Below are positions 1 to 8,741 of a stretch of 64,000 nt of DNA, in pieces. The notes under the pieces were generated by a model that searched no databases, had not been told where the DNA came from, and saw only the letters and a program-made list of their open reading frames with translations. Origin of the DNA: Streptomyces noursei (GTDB lineage: Bacteria > Actinomycetota > Actinomycetes > Streptomycetales > Streptomycetaceae). Each line of letters begins with the position of its first letter. The first letter of the stretch is position 1. The stretch is from positions 62,001 through 126,000 of the forward strand of contig NZ_LWBU01000249.1 of NCBI RefSeq assembly GCF_001646665.1, in the 5' to 3' direction. A program made the translations under genes and the position numbers.

Positions 1-452
1 CGCGGCTGCTGCTGGCCGAGGTCCGCCAGGGCCTCGACGATGATGGCGACCAGTCCGCCGTGCGCCGCGCGGATCTTCTCCCTCGCCCCGTCGTCCAGTT
101 CGCTGGCCGAGATCGCGACGACCGCCCGGTGGCGCCGGTCGCCGACGAGGTCGAGCTGGGTGCGGACGTACGCCTCGACCTTGCCCTCGGGGGTGTCAGC
201 CCGCGCCATGGCGGCCTCCACCTCCGCCGCCCACACGGGGAAGTCGACCGCGCACAGCTCTTCGACGACGGCGGCGCGCGAGCGGAAGTACTCGTACACG
301 GAGGACCGGGCCAGGCCGGTGCGCTCGGCGAGGGCGGGGAAGGTCAGCGCCTCCGTACCGCCTTCGGACAGCAGGGAACGCGCGGCGTCCAGCAGGGCGC
401 CGCGCTGCATGGTCCGGTGCTCGGCCACGGAGGCCGCTCGAATCCTGGGCAC
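1..452 (-). CDS. TetR-family transcriptional regulator, C-terminus cut by window edge
   Basis: A GTG start at 452 opens a frame that runs to the left edge without a stop, so only the first 150 or so residues are visible. Residues about 17-60 form a TetR N-terminal DNA-binding domain: a helix with AARSLL, then a helix-turn-helix with PALAERTG and SSVYEYFRSR. The following part (LDLVGDRRHRAVVAISASEL) looks like the start of the usual helical ligand/dimer domain. The longer in-frame-shifted reading over the same bases is Arg/Gly-rich and is a shadow. The ligand and target genes cannot be inferred; the only visible neighbour is whiG, 30 bases upstream and on the same strand. Confidence 0.85.
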   Translation of the reverse strand, partial: MPRIRAASVAEHRTMQRGALLDAARSLLSEGGTEALTFPALAERTGLARSSVYEYFRSRAAVVEELCAVDFPVWAAEVEAAMARADTPEGKVEAYVRTQLDLVGDRRHRAVVAISASELDDGAREKIRAAHGGLVAIIVEALADLGQQQP

Positions 453-481
453 GGCTCCACTTTACGGCCGCACCCCGTCCG

Positions 482-1318
482 TCAGCGCCCCACATCGGCC
501 AGCTTGGCCCTCAGCTGGAGCACCGACTTGGTGTGGATCTGGCTGACACGGCTCTCGGTGACGCCCAGCACGTTGCCGATCTCGGCCAGCGTCAGCCCCT
601 CGTAGTAGTAGAGGGTGACGACGGTCTTCTCCCGCTCCGGGAGCGTGTTGATGGCACGGGCCAGCAGCCGTCGCAGCTCACGGTCCTCGGCGACCTCGAC
701 GGGGTCGTCGGCGGCCGTGTCCTCCAGGGTGTCCATCAGGCTCAGCCGGTCGCCGCCCTCGCCGCCCACGTGCAGCAGCTCCTCCAGGGCCACCACGTTC
801 GCGAGCGACAACTGGCTGAAAACAGCGTGCAGTTCCTCCAGGGCGATGCCCATCTCCGCGGCGACCTCGCCCTCCGAGGGAGTACGCCGCAGCTGGGCCT
901 CCAGGGTGGCGTACGCGCGCTCCACGGCCCGCGCCTTCTGCCGCACGGACCGCGGGATCCAGTCCAGGGCCCGCAGTTCGTCGATCATCGCGCCGCGGAT
1001 GCGGGTGATGGCGTACGTCTCGAACTTGATCGACCGCCCGATGTCGAACTTCTCGATCGCGTCGATGAGCCCGAAGACCCCGGACGACACGAAGTCCGCC
1101 TGTTCCACGTTGGACGGCAGCCCGACGCTCACCCGGCCCGCGACGTACTTCACCAGCGGCGAGTAGTGCAGGATCAGCTGCTCCCGCAGCCGCTCGTCAC
1201 CCGTGTCCTTGTACGACTGCCACAACTCGTCGAGCGACGAGGGCGCGGACGGGCGGACGGTACCCCGGGCAGCGGGGGGCACCGCTGCGCGGTCGGACCC
1301 GGAGGTGTGCTGGGGCAT
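482..1318 (-). CDS. whiG: RNA polymerase sigma factor WhiG (sigma-28/FliA family)
   Basis: This 278-residue protein has the FliA/WhiG layout. Region 2 (about residues 45-135) contains LVKYVAGRVSVGLP, DFVSSGVFGLIDAIEKFD and TYAITRIRGAMIDELRALDW. Region 3 follows, then a region 4 helix-turn-helix near the C-terminus (EREKTVVTLYYYEGLTLAEI and VTESRVSQIHTKSVLQL). WhiG directs the switch of aerial hyphae to sporulation in Streptomyces. The frame is open upstream to 1474, but ATG at 1318 gives MPQHTSGSD, fits the family length (about 280) and has AAGG just upstream. The upstream region carries a palindrome that may be a BldD site. Confidence 0.95.
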   Translation of the reverse strand: MPQHTSGSDRAAVPPAARGTVRPSAPSSLDELWQSYKDTGDERLREQLILHYSPLVKYVAGRVSVGLPSNVEQADFVSSGVFGLIDAIEKFDIGRSIKFETYAITRIRGAMIDELRALDWIPRSVRQKARAVERAYATLEAQLRRTPSEGEVAAEMGIALEELHAVFSQLSLANVVALEELLHVGGEGGDRLSLMDTLEDTAADDPVEVAEDRELRRLLARAINTLPEREKTVVTLYYYEGLTLAEIGNVLGVTESRVSQIHTKSVLQLRAKLADVGR

Positions 1319-1396
1319 GCGTCGCCTTGAGCCGTTCTGCTGGGTGCGAGAGGGGACGGGGGGAGGGGGCGGTATGCGGAGGCGGTAATTCTGGTG

Positions 1397-1430
1397 AGCG
1401 TAGCGTGACTGCGGTGTCGCAGTGAGCGAA
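1397..1430 (-). promoter_or_regulatory. Candidate whiG promoter with palindrome (possible BldD operator)
   Basis: A perfect inverted repeat ACTGCG-gtgt-CGCAGT lies at 1408-1423, flanked by GTGA on both sides (GTGACTGCG and CGCAGTGA). On the whiG strand a TACGCT hexamer (complement at 1397-1402) sits 17 bases from TCACTG, so the palindrome would fall between -35 and -10. BldD is known to repress whiG and binds GTGA/TCAC-type inverted repeats. Assigning it here is inference. Confidence 0.4.
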
Positions 1431-1581
1431 GGTCCCTGGATGGTGACTCCACGAGTGCACGCCATCGGCCGCATCTTCGAATGGGACCCACCGGGCCGAC
1501 CGCGGGCAGGTCGGCCCTCCGGGCGTCACCGAGGCGGCTGCGGAGGTCATCGGCAACACCTTTTCACCCGAATGCTGCGGG

Positions 1582-2751
1582 TCAAGCACCGCCTCGCCGG
1601 GCGTTCGGGCGACGTACCGCCTGGGCGGTCAACTGCCAGCCGTCGCCGAGGCGTTCGACGAATCCCAGGGCGTGCAGTTCGTACAGCCTGCCGAGCGCCT
1701 CGTCAACCGTGGTCGCCGCGTCACGCGCGATGTCACCCGCCGTGGCGGCCGTCCCGCGCGCGGGCAGCGCCTCCAGCACCCGTGCGCCGGCCGGGTCGAG
1801 GAGATCACGGGGCAGGACCGGCCCGCGCCGGGGCGGCGCGAGCTCGCCGATGTCCCCCACCAGCTCCGCGACCTCCGCGGCGTCGGTGACCAGCTCCGCC
1901 TCGCCGCGCAGCAGCTCGTGCACGCCCGCGGAGAGGCCGCTGGTCGCCGGGCCGGGGACGCCCATGGTGAACCGGCCCAGCCGCTGGGCGGCCCGGGCGG
2001 TCACCAGGGACCCGCTGCGGTACTCGGCCTCGACGACGACCGTGCCGCGGGTGAGGGCGGCGATCACGCGGTTGCGGAGGATGAACCGGCTGGGGGTGGG
2101 ATGCGACCCGGGCGGCAACTCGCCCACCACCAGCCCCTGTTCGGCGATGCGCCCGATCAGCTCGGCATGGCCCCGGGGGTAGGCCCGGTCGACCCCGCAG
2201 GCCAGTACGGCCACGGTCGCCCCACCGGCGGCCAGCGCGCCCCGGTGGGCGGCGCCGTCGACGCCGAAGGCCGCGCCGGAGACGACGACCCAGCCGCGCT
2301 CGGCGAGCCCCGAGGCGAGGGTCGCCGCCATGTGCGCCCCGTAGGGCGTGCACGCCCGCGCGCCGACCACCGCCACCGAGCGCAGCGCCCAGCGGCGCAG
2401 GTCCGGCCGACCGCGTACCCACAGCCCCACGGGGCGGGCGTCACCGAGGTCGTCGAGCTGGCTCGGCCACTCGGGGTCGCCCGGCACCACGAAACGCCCG
2501 CCGCACGCCTCCACCGCCGCCAGGTCCCGCTCCGGATCGGCCCGCGCCGCCCGCGCCCGGAAGCCGTGGACGCGCTGCTCACCCGCACCGGTGAGCGGGT
2601 CGTGCTCGTACGACGCGGACGTCAGCCGCCGCAGCAGCCCCACGGCCCCCAGCTCTCGCAGCCACCGTCCTCCGTGTTCATCACCCGGTTCGACGACCCG
2701 CGTCAACGCCGCCCGCGCCCGTCGCTCCTCCTCGGTCACCCCGCCGGCCAT
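1582..2751 (-). CDS. dprA: DNA processing protein DprA/Smf
   Basis: This 389-residue protein has the DprA Rossmann fold at about residues 120-330. Visible motifs are SVAVVGARACTPYGAHMA, VVSGAAFGVDGAAHRGAL, LACGVDRAYPRGHAEL and the conserved FILRNRVIAALTRGTVVVEA. A C-terminal winged-helix segment follows (ARVLEALPARGTAATAGDIA). DprA binds incoming single-stranded DNA and loads RecA; in Streptomyces its role is probably recombination or conjugal DNA handling. The ATG at 2751 has GGGGGAG four bases upstream. It is followed upstream by comM and yraN, the common dprA-comM-yraN order in actinobacteria. Confidence 0.93.
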   Translation of the reverse strand: MAGGVTEEERRARAALTRVVEPGDEHGGRWLRELGAVGLLRRLTSASYEHDPLTGAGEQRVHGFRARAARADPERDLAAVEACGGRFVVPGDPEWPSQLDDLGDARPVGLWVRGRPDLRRWALRSVAVVGARACTPYGAHMAATLASGLAERGWVVVSGAAFGVDGAAHRGALAAGGATVAVLACGVDRAYPRGHAELIGRIAEQGLVVGELPPGSHPTPSRFILRNRVIAALTRGTVVVEAEYRSGSLVTARAAQRLGRFTMGVPGPATSGLSAGVHELLRGEAELVTDAAEVAELVGDIGELAPPRRGPVLPRDLLDPAGARVLEALPARGTAATAGDIARDAATTVDEALGRLYELHALGFVERLGDGWQLTAQAVRRPNARRGGA

Positions 2752-2920
2752 GCCACTCCCCCGTCCCCCGTCCGACCGTCCTGCGTGTGCGCGACCCGCG
2801 TGCCCGCCGCTCGCGCCCCGGCGACGCGGTCCCCCGTTCGCCTCCGCGCGACCCGTCCCGCCGCGCCCGTCCGGCCCTCCCGCACTTCCGGGCGCCGTGC
2901 CCCGGGCCGGCCCCGCCGGG

Positions 2921-4534
2921 TCACGACCGCTCCCCCACCGGCATCGGCGCGCCCCGGGCGATCCCGGTGCGCAGCTCCAGCGCCAGGTGGACCTCGTCGG
3001 GGCCGGGGCGGTCGCGGCCCGCGAGGTCGGCCACCGTCCAGGCGACCCTCAGGACCCGGTCCAGCCCGCGCGCGGTGAGCAGGCCCCGCTCGATGTCCCG
3101 CTCGGCGGCGGCGAGGGCGCCGGGGGCGAGCTGCCAGCGGGTGCGCAGCTCGTGCCCGGGGACCTCGCAGTTGACGTTCCAGGGTGTGCCGTCCAGCCGG
3201 GCGGCCGCGCGCGCCCTGGCCTCCCGCACCCGCGCGGCGACCGTCCCGGTCGTCTCGCCGCGCCCGCCCTGGGCTAGCAGGTCGGCCCGGGTGACCGGTT
3301 CCACCTCGACGCGCAGGTCGACCCGGTCCAGCAGCGGCCCCGACAACCGCGCCTGGTACCGGCGGATCACCGATGCGGGGCACTCGCAGCCCGCTCCGTG
3401 CAGGGTGTGCCGCCCGCAGGGGCAGGGGTTGGCCGCCAGCACCATCAGGAACCGTGCCGGCAGCCGCACCACGCCGGCGCTGCGCGCCACCACCACATGG
3501 CCCGACTCCAGGGGCTGCCGCAGCGCGTCCAGCGCCTTGCCCGAGAACTCCGGCGCCTCGTCCATGAAGAGCACGCCACGATGGGCCAGGGAGACGGCGC
3601 CCGGTCTCGGCAGCCCGTTGCCGCCCCCGACCAGGGACTGCATCGTCGCCGAGTGGTGCGGCGCGCAGTACGGCGGCCGGTGGACCAGTGGCTGGCCCGG
3701 CGGCAGGAGGCCCGCCACGGAGTGCACCGCGGTCACCTCCAGCGCCTCCTGCCGGGTCAGCGGCGGCAGGACGCCCGGCAGCCGCTCGGCCAGCATGGTC
3801 TTGCCCGCGCCCGGCGGGCCGGACAGCAGCAGGTGGTGCCCGCCGGCCGCCGCGACCTCCAGGGCGACGCGCGCCGCCCGCTGCCCGGCGACGTCCGCCA
3901 GGTCGGGCCCGTCGGCCGGGTCGGGGGCGAGCCCGGTGCCCACACCGGCTCCGGGGACCGTCAGCCCGGCGAGCATCGCGTCGGGCCGCCCCGACCGGTC
4001 CGGCTCCTCCTCCGGGACCGGCTCGTCGGCGAGCACGGCGATCAGTTGCCGCAGGGTCCGGACCCCCAGGACGGAGACGCCCGGCACCAGCGCGGCCTCC
4101 CCGGCCGTCTGCTCGGGGACGACCACCTGCTCGTACCCGGCCTCCGCCGCGGCGAGCACCGCCGGAAGGACGCCCCGCACGGGCCGGACCCGCCCGTCCA
4201 GCCCCAGCTCGCCGATGAGGACCAGATCGGCGATGGTCCGGGGGTCGACGCGCTCGGCCGCTCCGAGCACCGCCGCCGCGACGGCCAGGTCGAACCCCGA
4301 ACCGCCCTTCGGCACGGAGGCTGGGCTCAGCCCGACCGTCAGCTTCTTCTGCGGCCATTCGGCGTCCGAGTTGACGATCGCCGCCCGCACCCGGTCGCGG
4401 CTCTCGGTCAGGCTCTTGTCCGGCAGACCCACCAGCGTGAACGCCGCGACCCCCGGCTCCAGGTCCGCCTGGACCTCGACGACCACGCCCTCGACCCCGA
4501 CCAGGGCGACCGAACACGTGCGGGCGAACCCCAT
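2921..4534 (-). CDS. comM: YifB/ComM family Mg-chelatase-like AAA+ ATPase
   Basis: This 537-residue protein opens with the ComM N-terminal domain (VGVEGVVVEVQADLEPGVAA, VGLPDKSLTESRDRVRAAI, NSDAEWPQKKLTVGLSPAS), followed by an AAA+ core. Walker A is LLSGPPGAGKTMLAERLPG and Walker B is HRGVLFMDEAPEFSGKALDA. A cysteine-rich insert (NPCPCGRHTLHGAGCECPAS) precedes SGPLLDRVDLRVEV. ComM acts as a helicase promoting branch migration of integrated DNA in transformable bacteria; the Streptomyces role is unproven. Its ATG overlaps the yraN stop by one base, so the two are probably translationally coupled. Confidence 0.92.
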   Translation of the reverse strand: MGFARTCSVALVGVEGVVVEVQADLEPGVAAFTLVGLPDKSLTESRDRVRAAIVNSDAEWPQKKLTVGLSPASVPKGGSGFDLAVAAAVLGAAERVDPRTIADLVLIGELGLDGRVRPVRGVLPAVLAAAEAGYEQVVVPEQTAGEAALVPGVSVLGVRTLRQLIAVLADEPVPEEEPDRSGRPDAMLAGLTVPGAGVGTGLAPDPADGPDLADVAGQRAARVALEVAAAGGHHLLLSGPPGAGKTMLAERLPGVLPPLTRQEALEVTAVHSVAGLLPPGQPLVHRPPYCAPHHSATMQSLVGGGNGLPRPGAVSLAHRGVLFMDEAPEFSGKALDALRQPLESGHVVVARSAGVVRLPARFLMVLAANPCPCGRHTLHGAGCECPASVIRRYQARLSGPLLDRVDLRVEVEPVTRADLLAQGGRGETTGTVAARVREARARAAARLDGTPWNVNCEVPGHELRTRWQLAPGALAAAERDIERGLLTARGLDRVLRVAWTVADLAGRDRPGPDEVHLALELRTGIARGAPMPVGERS

Positions 4535-4896
4535 CAGGCCACCCCCCGCACGTGCTCGACGACGGGCGCGCCCCGCCGGGGCAGCAGCACCCCGACCAGG
4601 TCGATGCGCAGCCCGCCCGGCGGCGGACCGCCGTGCCGCTCCAACCAGCAGGCGGCCAGGCGCCGCAACCGGTCGGCCTTGGCGGGCGTGACCGCCGCCA
4701 TGGGGTGCTCGAAACCACCCTCTCTGCGGGTCTTGACCTCGCAGACCACCACCGTGTCGCCGTCACGGGCCACGATGTCGATCTCTCCGACCCGCCCGCA
4801 CCGCCAGTTCCGGGCGAGCGTCGTCATCCCGGCGTCACCGAGCCGGCGGACCGCCAGCTCCTCGCCGTACCGCCCCAGGGCCCCCGTCGCGTTCAT
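4534..4896 (-). CDS. YraN/UPF0102 family predicted endonuclease
   Basis: This 120-residue protein has the UPF0102 pattern. It begins with NATGALGRYGEELAVRRLGD, then NWRCGRVGEIDIVARDGDTV and VVCEVKTRREGGF, which give the E-D-EVK nuclease-fold triad of Holliday-junction-resolvase-like proteins, then a basic helix with PAKADRLRRLAACWL. The ATG at 4896 is chosen over the GTG at 4914 because GGAGG lies at a good distance and 120 residues is the family length. It overlaps comM by one base. Biochemical function remains unproven for the family. Confidence 0.9.
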   Translation of the reverse strand: MNATGALGRYGEELAVRRLGDAGMTTLARNWRCGRVGEIDIVARDGDTVVVCEVKTRREGGFEHPMAAVTPAKADRLRRLAACWLERHGGPPPGGLRIDLVGVLLPRRGAPVVEHVRGVA

Positions 4897-5041
4897 CGGC
4901 ACCACCTCCGGCACCGACTGTGACGTGCCGGCGCCGAACGTGTGGATCTTGGTGGTGAACCGTGGACAACCGGCCCGGTGTGGACAACTCAGTCACCCGT
5001 CCCGGTGAAGATCACCCACACCGATGGAGAGGCATGGCCGC

Positions 5042-5350
5042 TCAGCTGCCCGGAAGCTCCAGGTCGCTCTTGTTGAGCTCCTCGATGTTCACGTCCTTGA
5101 AGGTCAGCACGCGGACCTGCTTGACGAACCGGGCCGGCCGGTACATGTCCCAGACCCAGGCGTCCGCCATGGAGACCTCGAAGAAGACCTCACCCTGTAC
5201 CGAGTGGACCTGCATCTCGTAGTCGTTGGTGAGGTAGAAGCGGCGCTCGGTCTCGATCACGTATTTGAACAGACCGACGACGTCGCGGTACTCCCGGTAG
5301 AGCTTCAGCTCCATCTCGGTCTCGTACTTCTCGAGGTCCTCGGCGCTCAT
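5042..5350 (-). CDS. DUF2469 family protein (conserved actinobacterial, unknown function)
   Basis: A 102-residue protein rich in charged and aromatic residues: EKYETEMELKLYREYRDVVG, then YVIETERRFYLTND, VHSVQGEVFFEVSMADAWVW and MYRPARFVKQVRVLTFKDVN. This is the DUF2469 family, widespread and nearly invariant in actinobacteria, of unknown function. It has no signal peptide or membrane segment. The ATG at 5350 is preceded by AAGGGG. It lies alone between yraN and the Nudix gene. Confidence 0.9.
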   Translation of the reverse strand: MSAEDLEKYETEMELKLYREYRDVVGLFKYVIETERRFYLTNDYEMQVHSVQGEVFFEVSMADAWVWDMYRPARFVKQVRVLTFKDVNIEELNKSDLELPGS

Positions 5351-5413
5351 GGCATGTTCCCCTTCAGCCGTGCGTCACCCCATTGTGCGCCGGTCTCCCC
5401 GGCCCCCGGACGA

Positions 5414-5914
5414 TCAGACGATCTCGGTGGCCAGGACCACCGGCGTACTCGGGGGTCCCTCGTCGAGCAGTGTGCGGAACAGCTCGGCGAGTCGTGTCGG
5501 GTACACCGTCTCACGGGCCGCCGACAGTTCGGCGGAGGTCCACCACCTCAGCCCCGCGACACTGCGGCTTTCGAGCTCCGTCAGCGCGCCGAGCGCCACC
5601 GTGGTACGGGTCGTGCGGGCCAGGTAGTACCACTCGTCCTGGTGCCAGCGGCGCCCCGCGAAGGGGAAGGAGCAGACCCGCCGCCAGATCACGGGGCCGA
5701 GCTCCACGTCCGTGAGGCCGGTTTCCTCGGCGAGCTCCCGCAGCGCGGCCTGCTCGCGGGTCTCGTCGCCCTCCACCCCGCCGCCGGGCGTGAACCACCA
5801 GGTGTCGGAGGGGTTGTCCGGCTCGTACCCGTGCAGCAGCAGGATCCGGTCCTGCGGGTCCAGCAGGACCACGCGGGCCACCCGGCGCAGGGGCGTCTCC
5901 TCAGGCACCGGCAC
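5414..5914 (-). CDS. Nudix (MutT-like) hydrolase
   Basis: This 166-residue protein carries a Nudix box, with GGGVEGDETREQAALRELAE followed by ETGL, matching GX5EX7REUXEEXGU. Strand residues before it include ARVVLLDPQDRILLLHGYE. The substrate (nucleotide or other diphosphate) cannot be told from sequence. The GTG start at 5914 overlaps the end of sipZ by 14 bases; a second GTG at 5908 is possible. The overlap suggests one transcript with sipZ, which fits reports that S. lividans sipZ heads an operon with unrelated genes. Confidence 0.9.
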   Translation of the reverse strand: MPVPEETPLRRVARVVLLDPQDRILLLHGYEPDNPSDTWWFTPGGGVEGDETREQAALRELAEETGLTDVELGPVIWRRVCSFPFAGRRWHQDEWYYLARTTRTTVALGALTELESRSVAGLRWWTSAELSAARETVYPTRLAELFRTLLDEGPPSTPVVLATEIV

Positions 5915-6644
5915 CCGCCCCCGAGGGCACCCGCCGCCCGCGGGACAGGCCCCTGGCGACCGGCCCGTACGCCGCCCCGAACAGGATCAGCACGGCTCCG
6001 GCCACCACCGACCCGACCACCAGCTTCACCGGCCCCGGCTGCGACACGCCGCCGGGCAGGGCCGCGAAGCTCCGCGGCCGCTCCACCATCGCGCCCGGCG
6101 GCCACGCCACGGCGTCCAGGCGGGCCCGCACCGCGCTGCGCGGCACGGAGCCGTGACCGGGGTCCTGGAGGTGGACGCGGGAGTCCTGCGAGCTGCCGCG
6201 CTCGTCGCCGAGGAGGAAGAGCTGCCCGTCGGGCACCGACGCCGAGAACGTCGCCAGGGACGCGGGACCGGTGGAGCGCAGATACGGTTCTTCGACCGGC
6301 GTCCCGTTGATCGTGAGCCGGCCGCCGCTGTCGCAGCAGGCGACCTTGTCACCGCCCACGCCGACGACCCGCTTGACCATCGGGAGGTCGCCCCAGGTGG
6401 CGTCCTCGAAGACCACGACGTCTCCGCGCCGCACCTCGGCGCCGTCCACCCGCTGCGCCAGCACCCGGTCCCCGGCGGCGACGGTGGGGGACATCGAGTC
6501 GGTGGGCACGGTGTAGGGCTGGTACTGGATCGCCCCCCAGACGAACCCGCCCAGGAAGAGCACACAGCCGACGGCCACGGCCAGCCCCGACAGCGCGCTG
6601 CCGAGACGGCCGTGGCCGTCGTCCGTCGTGACGTTCTTGCCCAT
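5901..6644 (-). CDS. sipZ: Type I signal peptidase SipZ
   Basis: This 247-residue type I signal peptidase cleaves signal peptides at the outer face of the membrane. One N-terminal membrane segment (about residues 17-38, SGLAVAVGCVLFLGG) precedes the catalytic serine at about S50 (YTVPTDSMSPTV). The catalytic lysine is about K91 (PMVKRVVGVGGDKV), and FLLGDERGSSQDSR is the conserved GDxxxxSxDSR box. A second hydrophobic segment lies near the C-terminus (KLVVGSVVAGAVLILFG). The ATG at 6644 is preferred over the GTG at 6659 because GGGGAG lies seven bases upstream. It is the most distal of four tandem sip genes. Confidence 0.92.
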   Translation of the reverse strand: MGKNVTTDDGHGRLGSALSGLAVAVGCVLFLGGFVWGAIQYQPYTVPTDSMSPTVAAGDRVLAQRVDGAEVRRGDVVVFEDATWGDLPMVKRVVGVGGDKVACCDSGGRLTINGTPVEEPYLRSTGPASLATFSASVPDGQLFLLGDERGSSQDSRVHLQDPGHGSVPRSAVRARLDAVAWPPGAMVERPRSFAALPGGVSQPGPVKLVVGSVVAGAVLILFGAAYGPVARGLSRGRRVPSGAGAGA

Positions 6645-6829
6645 CCCAGCGCTCCCCACCTTCGGAGATCGACGACCTGGGACGGCACCCTACCCGCGGT
6701 TCCCTACCCGGCGGTATGCCCCGCGGGCGCCCGCCTGAGCAACCGCACGCCCCGCCCGCGCGCCCCGTGCCCGGCCCGGCACACCGGTCAGCCGGTACAC
6801 CGGCCGGCCGGTCGCCCGCGTGCGTACGG

Positions 6830-7780
6830 TCAGCCGTCCCGCCGCTTGCGCCGCCACAGCACCACGGGGAGCGCGGCGGCGAGGCCCAGCGCCCCGGGAC
6901 CGGCCATCTCCGCGACGGCCGTCGACACGGCCGCGGTCGACGCGGCCGCCGCGTTCAGCCCCGGCTGGTCGAAGGTGTCGGGCACCGGCAGGGTGGACCA
7001 GCGGGTCACCGGCCAGGCCACCACCACCGCGCGGCCGACGACCTGGTCGTTGGCGACCGTGCCGCTGCCGGGCAGCTCCTGGTGGTAGCGGGAGTCCAGC
7101 GAGTTCTGGCGGTTGTCGCCCATGACCCAGATACGGCCCTCGGGGACCTTGATCGGCCCGAACGGCTCGTCGTCGCACGGCGTGGAGCCGGGGTTGATGT
7201 ACGAGGTCTCGTCCAGCGGCTTGCCGTTGACGACGACCTTGCCGCCCTTCTTGCAGCTGACCGTGTCGCCGCCGACCGCGATGACCCGCTTGATCAGGTC
7301 CTTCTCCTCGGCGGACGGCATGAGCCCGATGAAGCTCAGGAACTTCTGCACCACGTTGGGCTCCGGGGTCGGCTCGCCCTCCAGCCAGCCGCCCGGGTCG
7401 TGGAAGACGACGACCTCGCCGCGCTCCGGCTCGGAGCCGAACCAGGGGGTGAGCTTGTCGACCAGCACCCGGTCACCGCGCTGCAGGGTGTTCATCATCG
7501 AGTCCGAGGGGATCGAGAACGCCTGCACCAGGAAGGTCTTGATCAACAGCGCCAGGAGCAGGGCGATACCGATCAGCAGCGGCAGCTCCTTCCAGAAGGA
7601 ACGCTGCTGCCGGGGCTCCCGGGGACCGTCGCCGTCGGCGTCCGAGGTCTCAGTCGGACCGGTCGCGGAGGGGGGCTCCTCGACGGGTCCGGAAGAGGAC
7701 GACCGTCCGGCCTGCTCGGGCCGCTCCTCGGGCTCGTCGTGTCCGGATCGTGCGCCGACCGCCAAATCCCCCACATCCAC
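6830..7780 (-). CDS. sipY: Type I signal peptidase SipY
   Basis: A 316-residue signal peptidase. A long acidic, serine-rich cytoplasmic N-tail (1-60) leads to a membrane segment (about 66-87), then catalytic S94 (FSIPSDSMMNTLQ) and catalytic K164 (DLIKRVIAVGGDTV), then VMGDNRQNSLDSR. A C-terminal hydrophobic helix ending in WRRKRR probably anchors it again. The GTG at 7780 has GGAG at a good distance, but this start lies 131 bases inside the sipX frame, an unusually long overlap. It is transcribed after sipX and sipW. Confidence 0.9.
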   Translation of the reverse strand: MDVGDLAVGARSGHDEPEERPEQAGRSSSSGPVEEPPSATGPTETSDADGDGPREPRQQRSFWKELPLLIGIALLLALLIKTFLVQAFSIPSDSMMNTLQRGDRVLVDKLTPWFGSEPERGEVVVFHDPGGWLEGEPTPEPNVVQKFLSFIGLMPSAEEKDLIKRVIAVGGDTVSCKKGGKVVVNGKPLDETSYINPGSTPCDDEPFGPIKVPEGRIWVMGDNRQNSLDSRYHQELPGSGTVANDQVVGRAVVVAWPVTRWSTLPVPDTFDQPGLNAAAASTAAVSTAVAEMAGPGALGLAAALPVVLWRRKRRDG

Positions 7781-8741
7781 TCCTCACTCCGTGCAACCGC
7801 CTGCCCCACAGCAGGGGCAGGCCCACCACTCCCATAACGAGCGGGAGTTCCGCAGGGGTCGGGAGCCCGGTCAATCCGTTCACATTCCGAGAGGACACAC
7901 TATGCGACGCGCCGAGCGCGGTCGCGGTCCCCGTCCGCGAGTCCGGCACGGACGCGAAGGTGTCCGGTTCCTCCAGACTGCGCCAGTGGTCGAAGGGCCA
8001 CGCGATGACGACCGCCCGTCCGACGACCTCCTCCTCCGAGACCGTCCCCTGGAACGCCTCGTTCAGGTGGAACCGCGAGTCCGCCGAGTTCGACCTGTGG
8101 TCCCCCAGGACGAAGATCCGGCCCTCGGGCACCTTCACCTCGAACGGGATGGTGGAGGGGACGTCGCCCGGGTTCAGGTACGGCTCGTCGAGAGGTACGC
8201 CGTTGACGGTGACCCTCTTGTCCGCGTCGCAGCACTTGACGGTGTCCCCGCCGACCGCGACGACCCGCTTGATCAGGTCCTGCTCGTCCTCGGACGGCAG
8301 CAGACCGATGAAGGTCAGCACCTGCTTGACCTGCTTGACGACGACCGGGTCGTCCTTCTTGGGCGTCTGCTCCTGCTGGAGCCAGCCGCCCGGGTCCTTG
8401 AAGACGACGACGTCGCCGCGCTGCGGCCGCGAACCGAACCAGGGGGTGAGCTTGTCGACCAGGACCCGGTCGTCGATCCGGATCGTCTGCTCCATGGAGC
8501 CGGACGGGATGACGAACGCCTGCACCAGGAAGGTCTTCAGGACGAGCGCGATGAGCAGCGCCACGGTGATGAGGAGGGGGATCTCCTTGACGGCCGAGCG
8601 GCGCCGGCGCCGTTTGACCTTGCGGGCGAGCTTGCGCCGCTCGGCGCGCCCGGGCAGGGGCCGGCCGCCGTCGGTGGGCCGGGTGCCGGTGGGCAGCCGG
8701 GTGTCGGCCCGGTGGCTGCCCTGCTTGCCGCGGTTACCCAT
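7650..8741 (-). CDS. sipX: Type I signal peptidase SipX, C-terminally extended
   Basis: A 363-residue signal peptidase. A basic N-tail (RRKLARKVKRRRRRSAV) precedes the membrane segment at about 54-72, with catalytic S82 (FVIPSGSMEQTI), catalytic K158 (DLIKRVVAVGGDTV) and VLGDHRSNSADSR. A C-terminal hydrophobic helix (LPLVMGVVGLPLLWG) ends near residue 316. The last 41 residues or so are Arg/Gly-rich and overlap sipY; from memory, SipX in S. coelicolor/lividans is about 320 residues. The ATG at 8741 overlaps the end of sipW by eight bases. Confidence 0.9.
   Translation of the reverse strand: MGNRGKQGSHRADTRLPTGTRPTDGGRPLPGRAERRKLARKVKRRRRRSAVKEIPLLITVALLIALVLKTFLVQAFVIPSGSMEQTIRIDDRVLVDKLTPWFGSRPQRGDVVVFKDPGGWLQQEQTPKKDDPVVVKQVKQVLTFIGLLPSEDEQDLIKRVVAVGGDTVKCCDADKRVTVNGVPLDEPYLNPGDVPSTIPFEVKVPEGRIFVLGDHRSNSADSRFHLNEAFQGTVSEEEVVGRAVVIAWPFDHWRSLEEPDTFASVPDSRTGTATALGASHSVSSRNVNGLTGLPTPAELPLVMGVVGLPLLWGRRLHGVRSGCGGFGGRRTIRTRRARGAARAGRTVVLFRTRRGAPLRDRSD

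Noticed and set aside
6680..6829. CCGG-rich inverted repeats between sipY and sipZ
   Set aside because: Several overlapping CCGG pairings are possible and none is clearly a terminator, so I did not annotate one.
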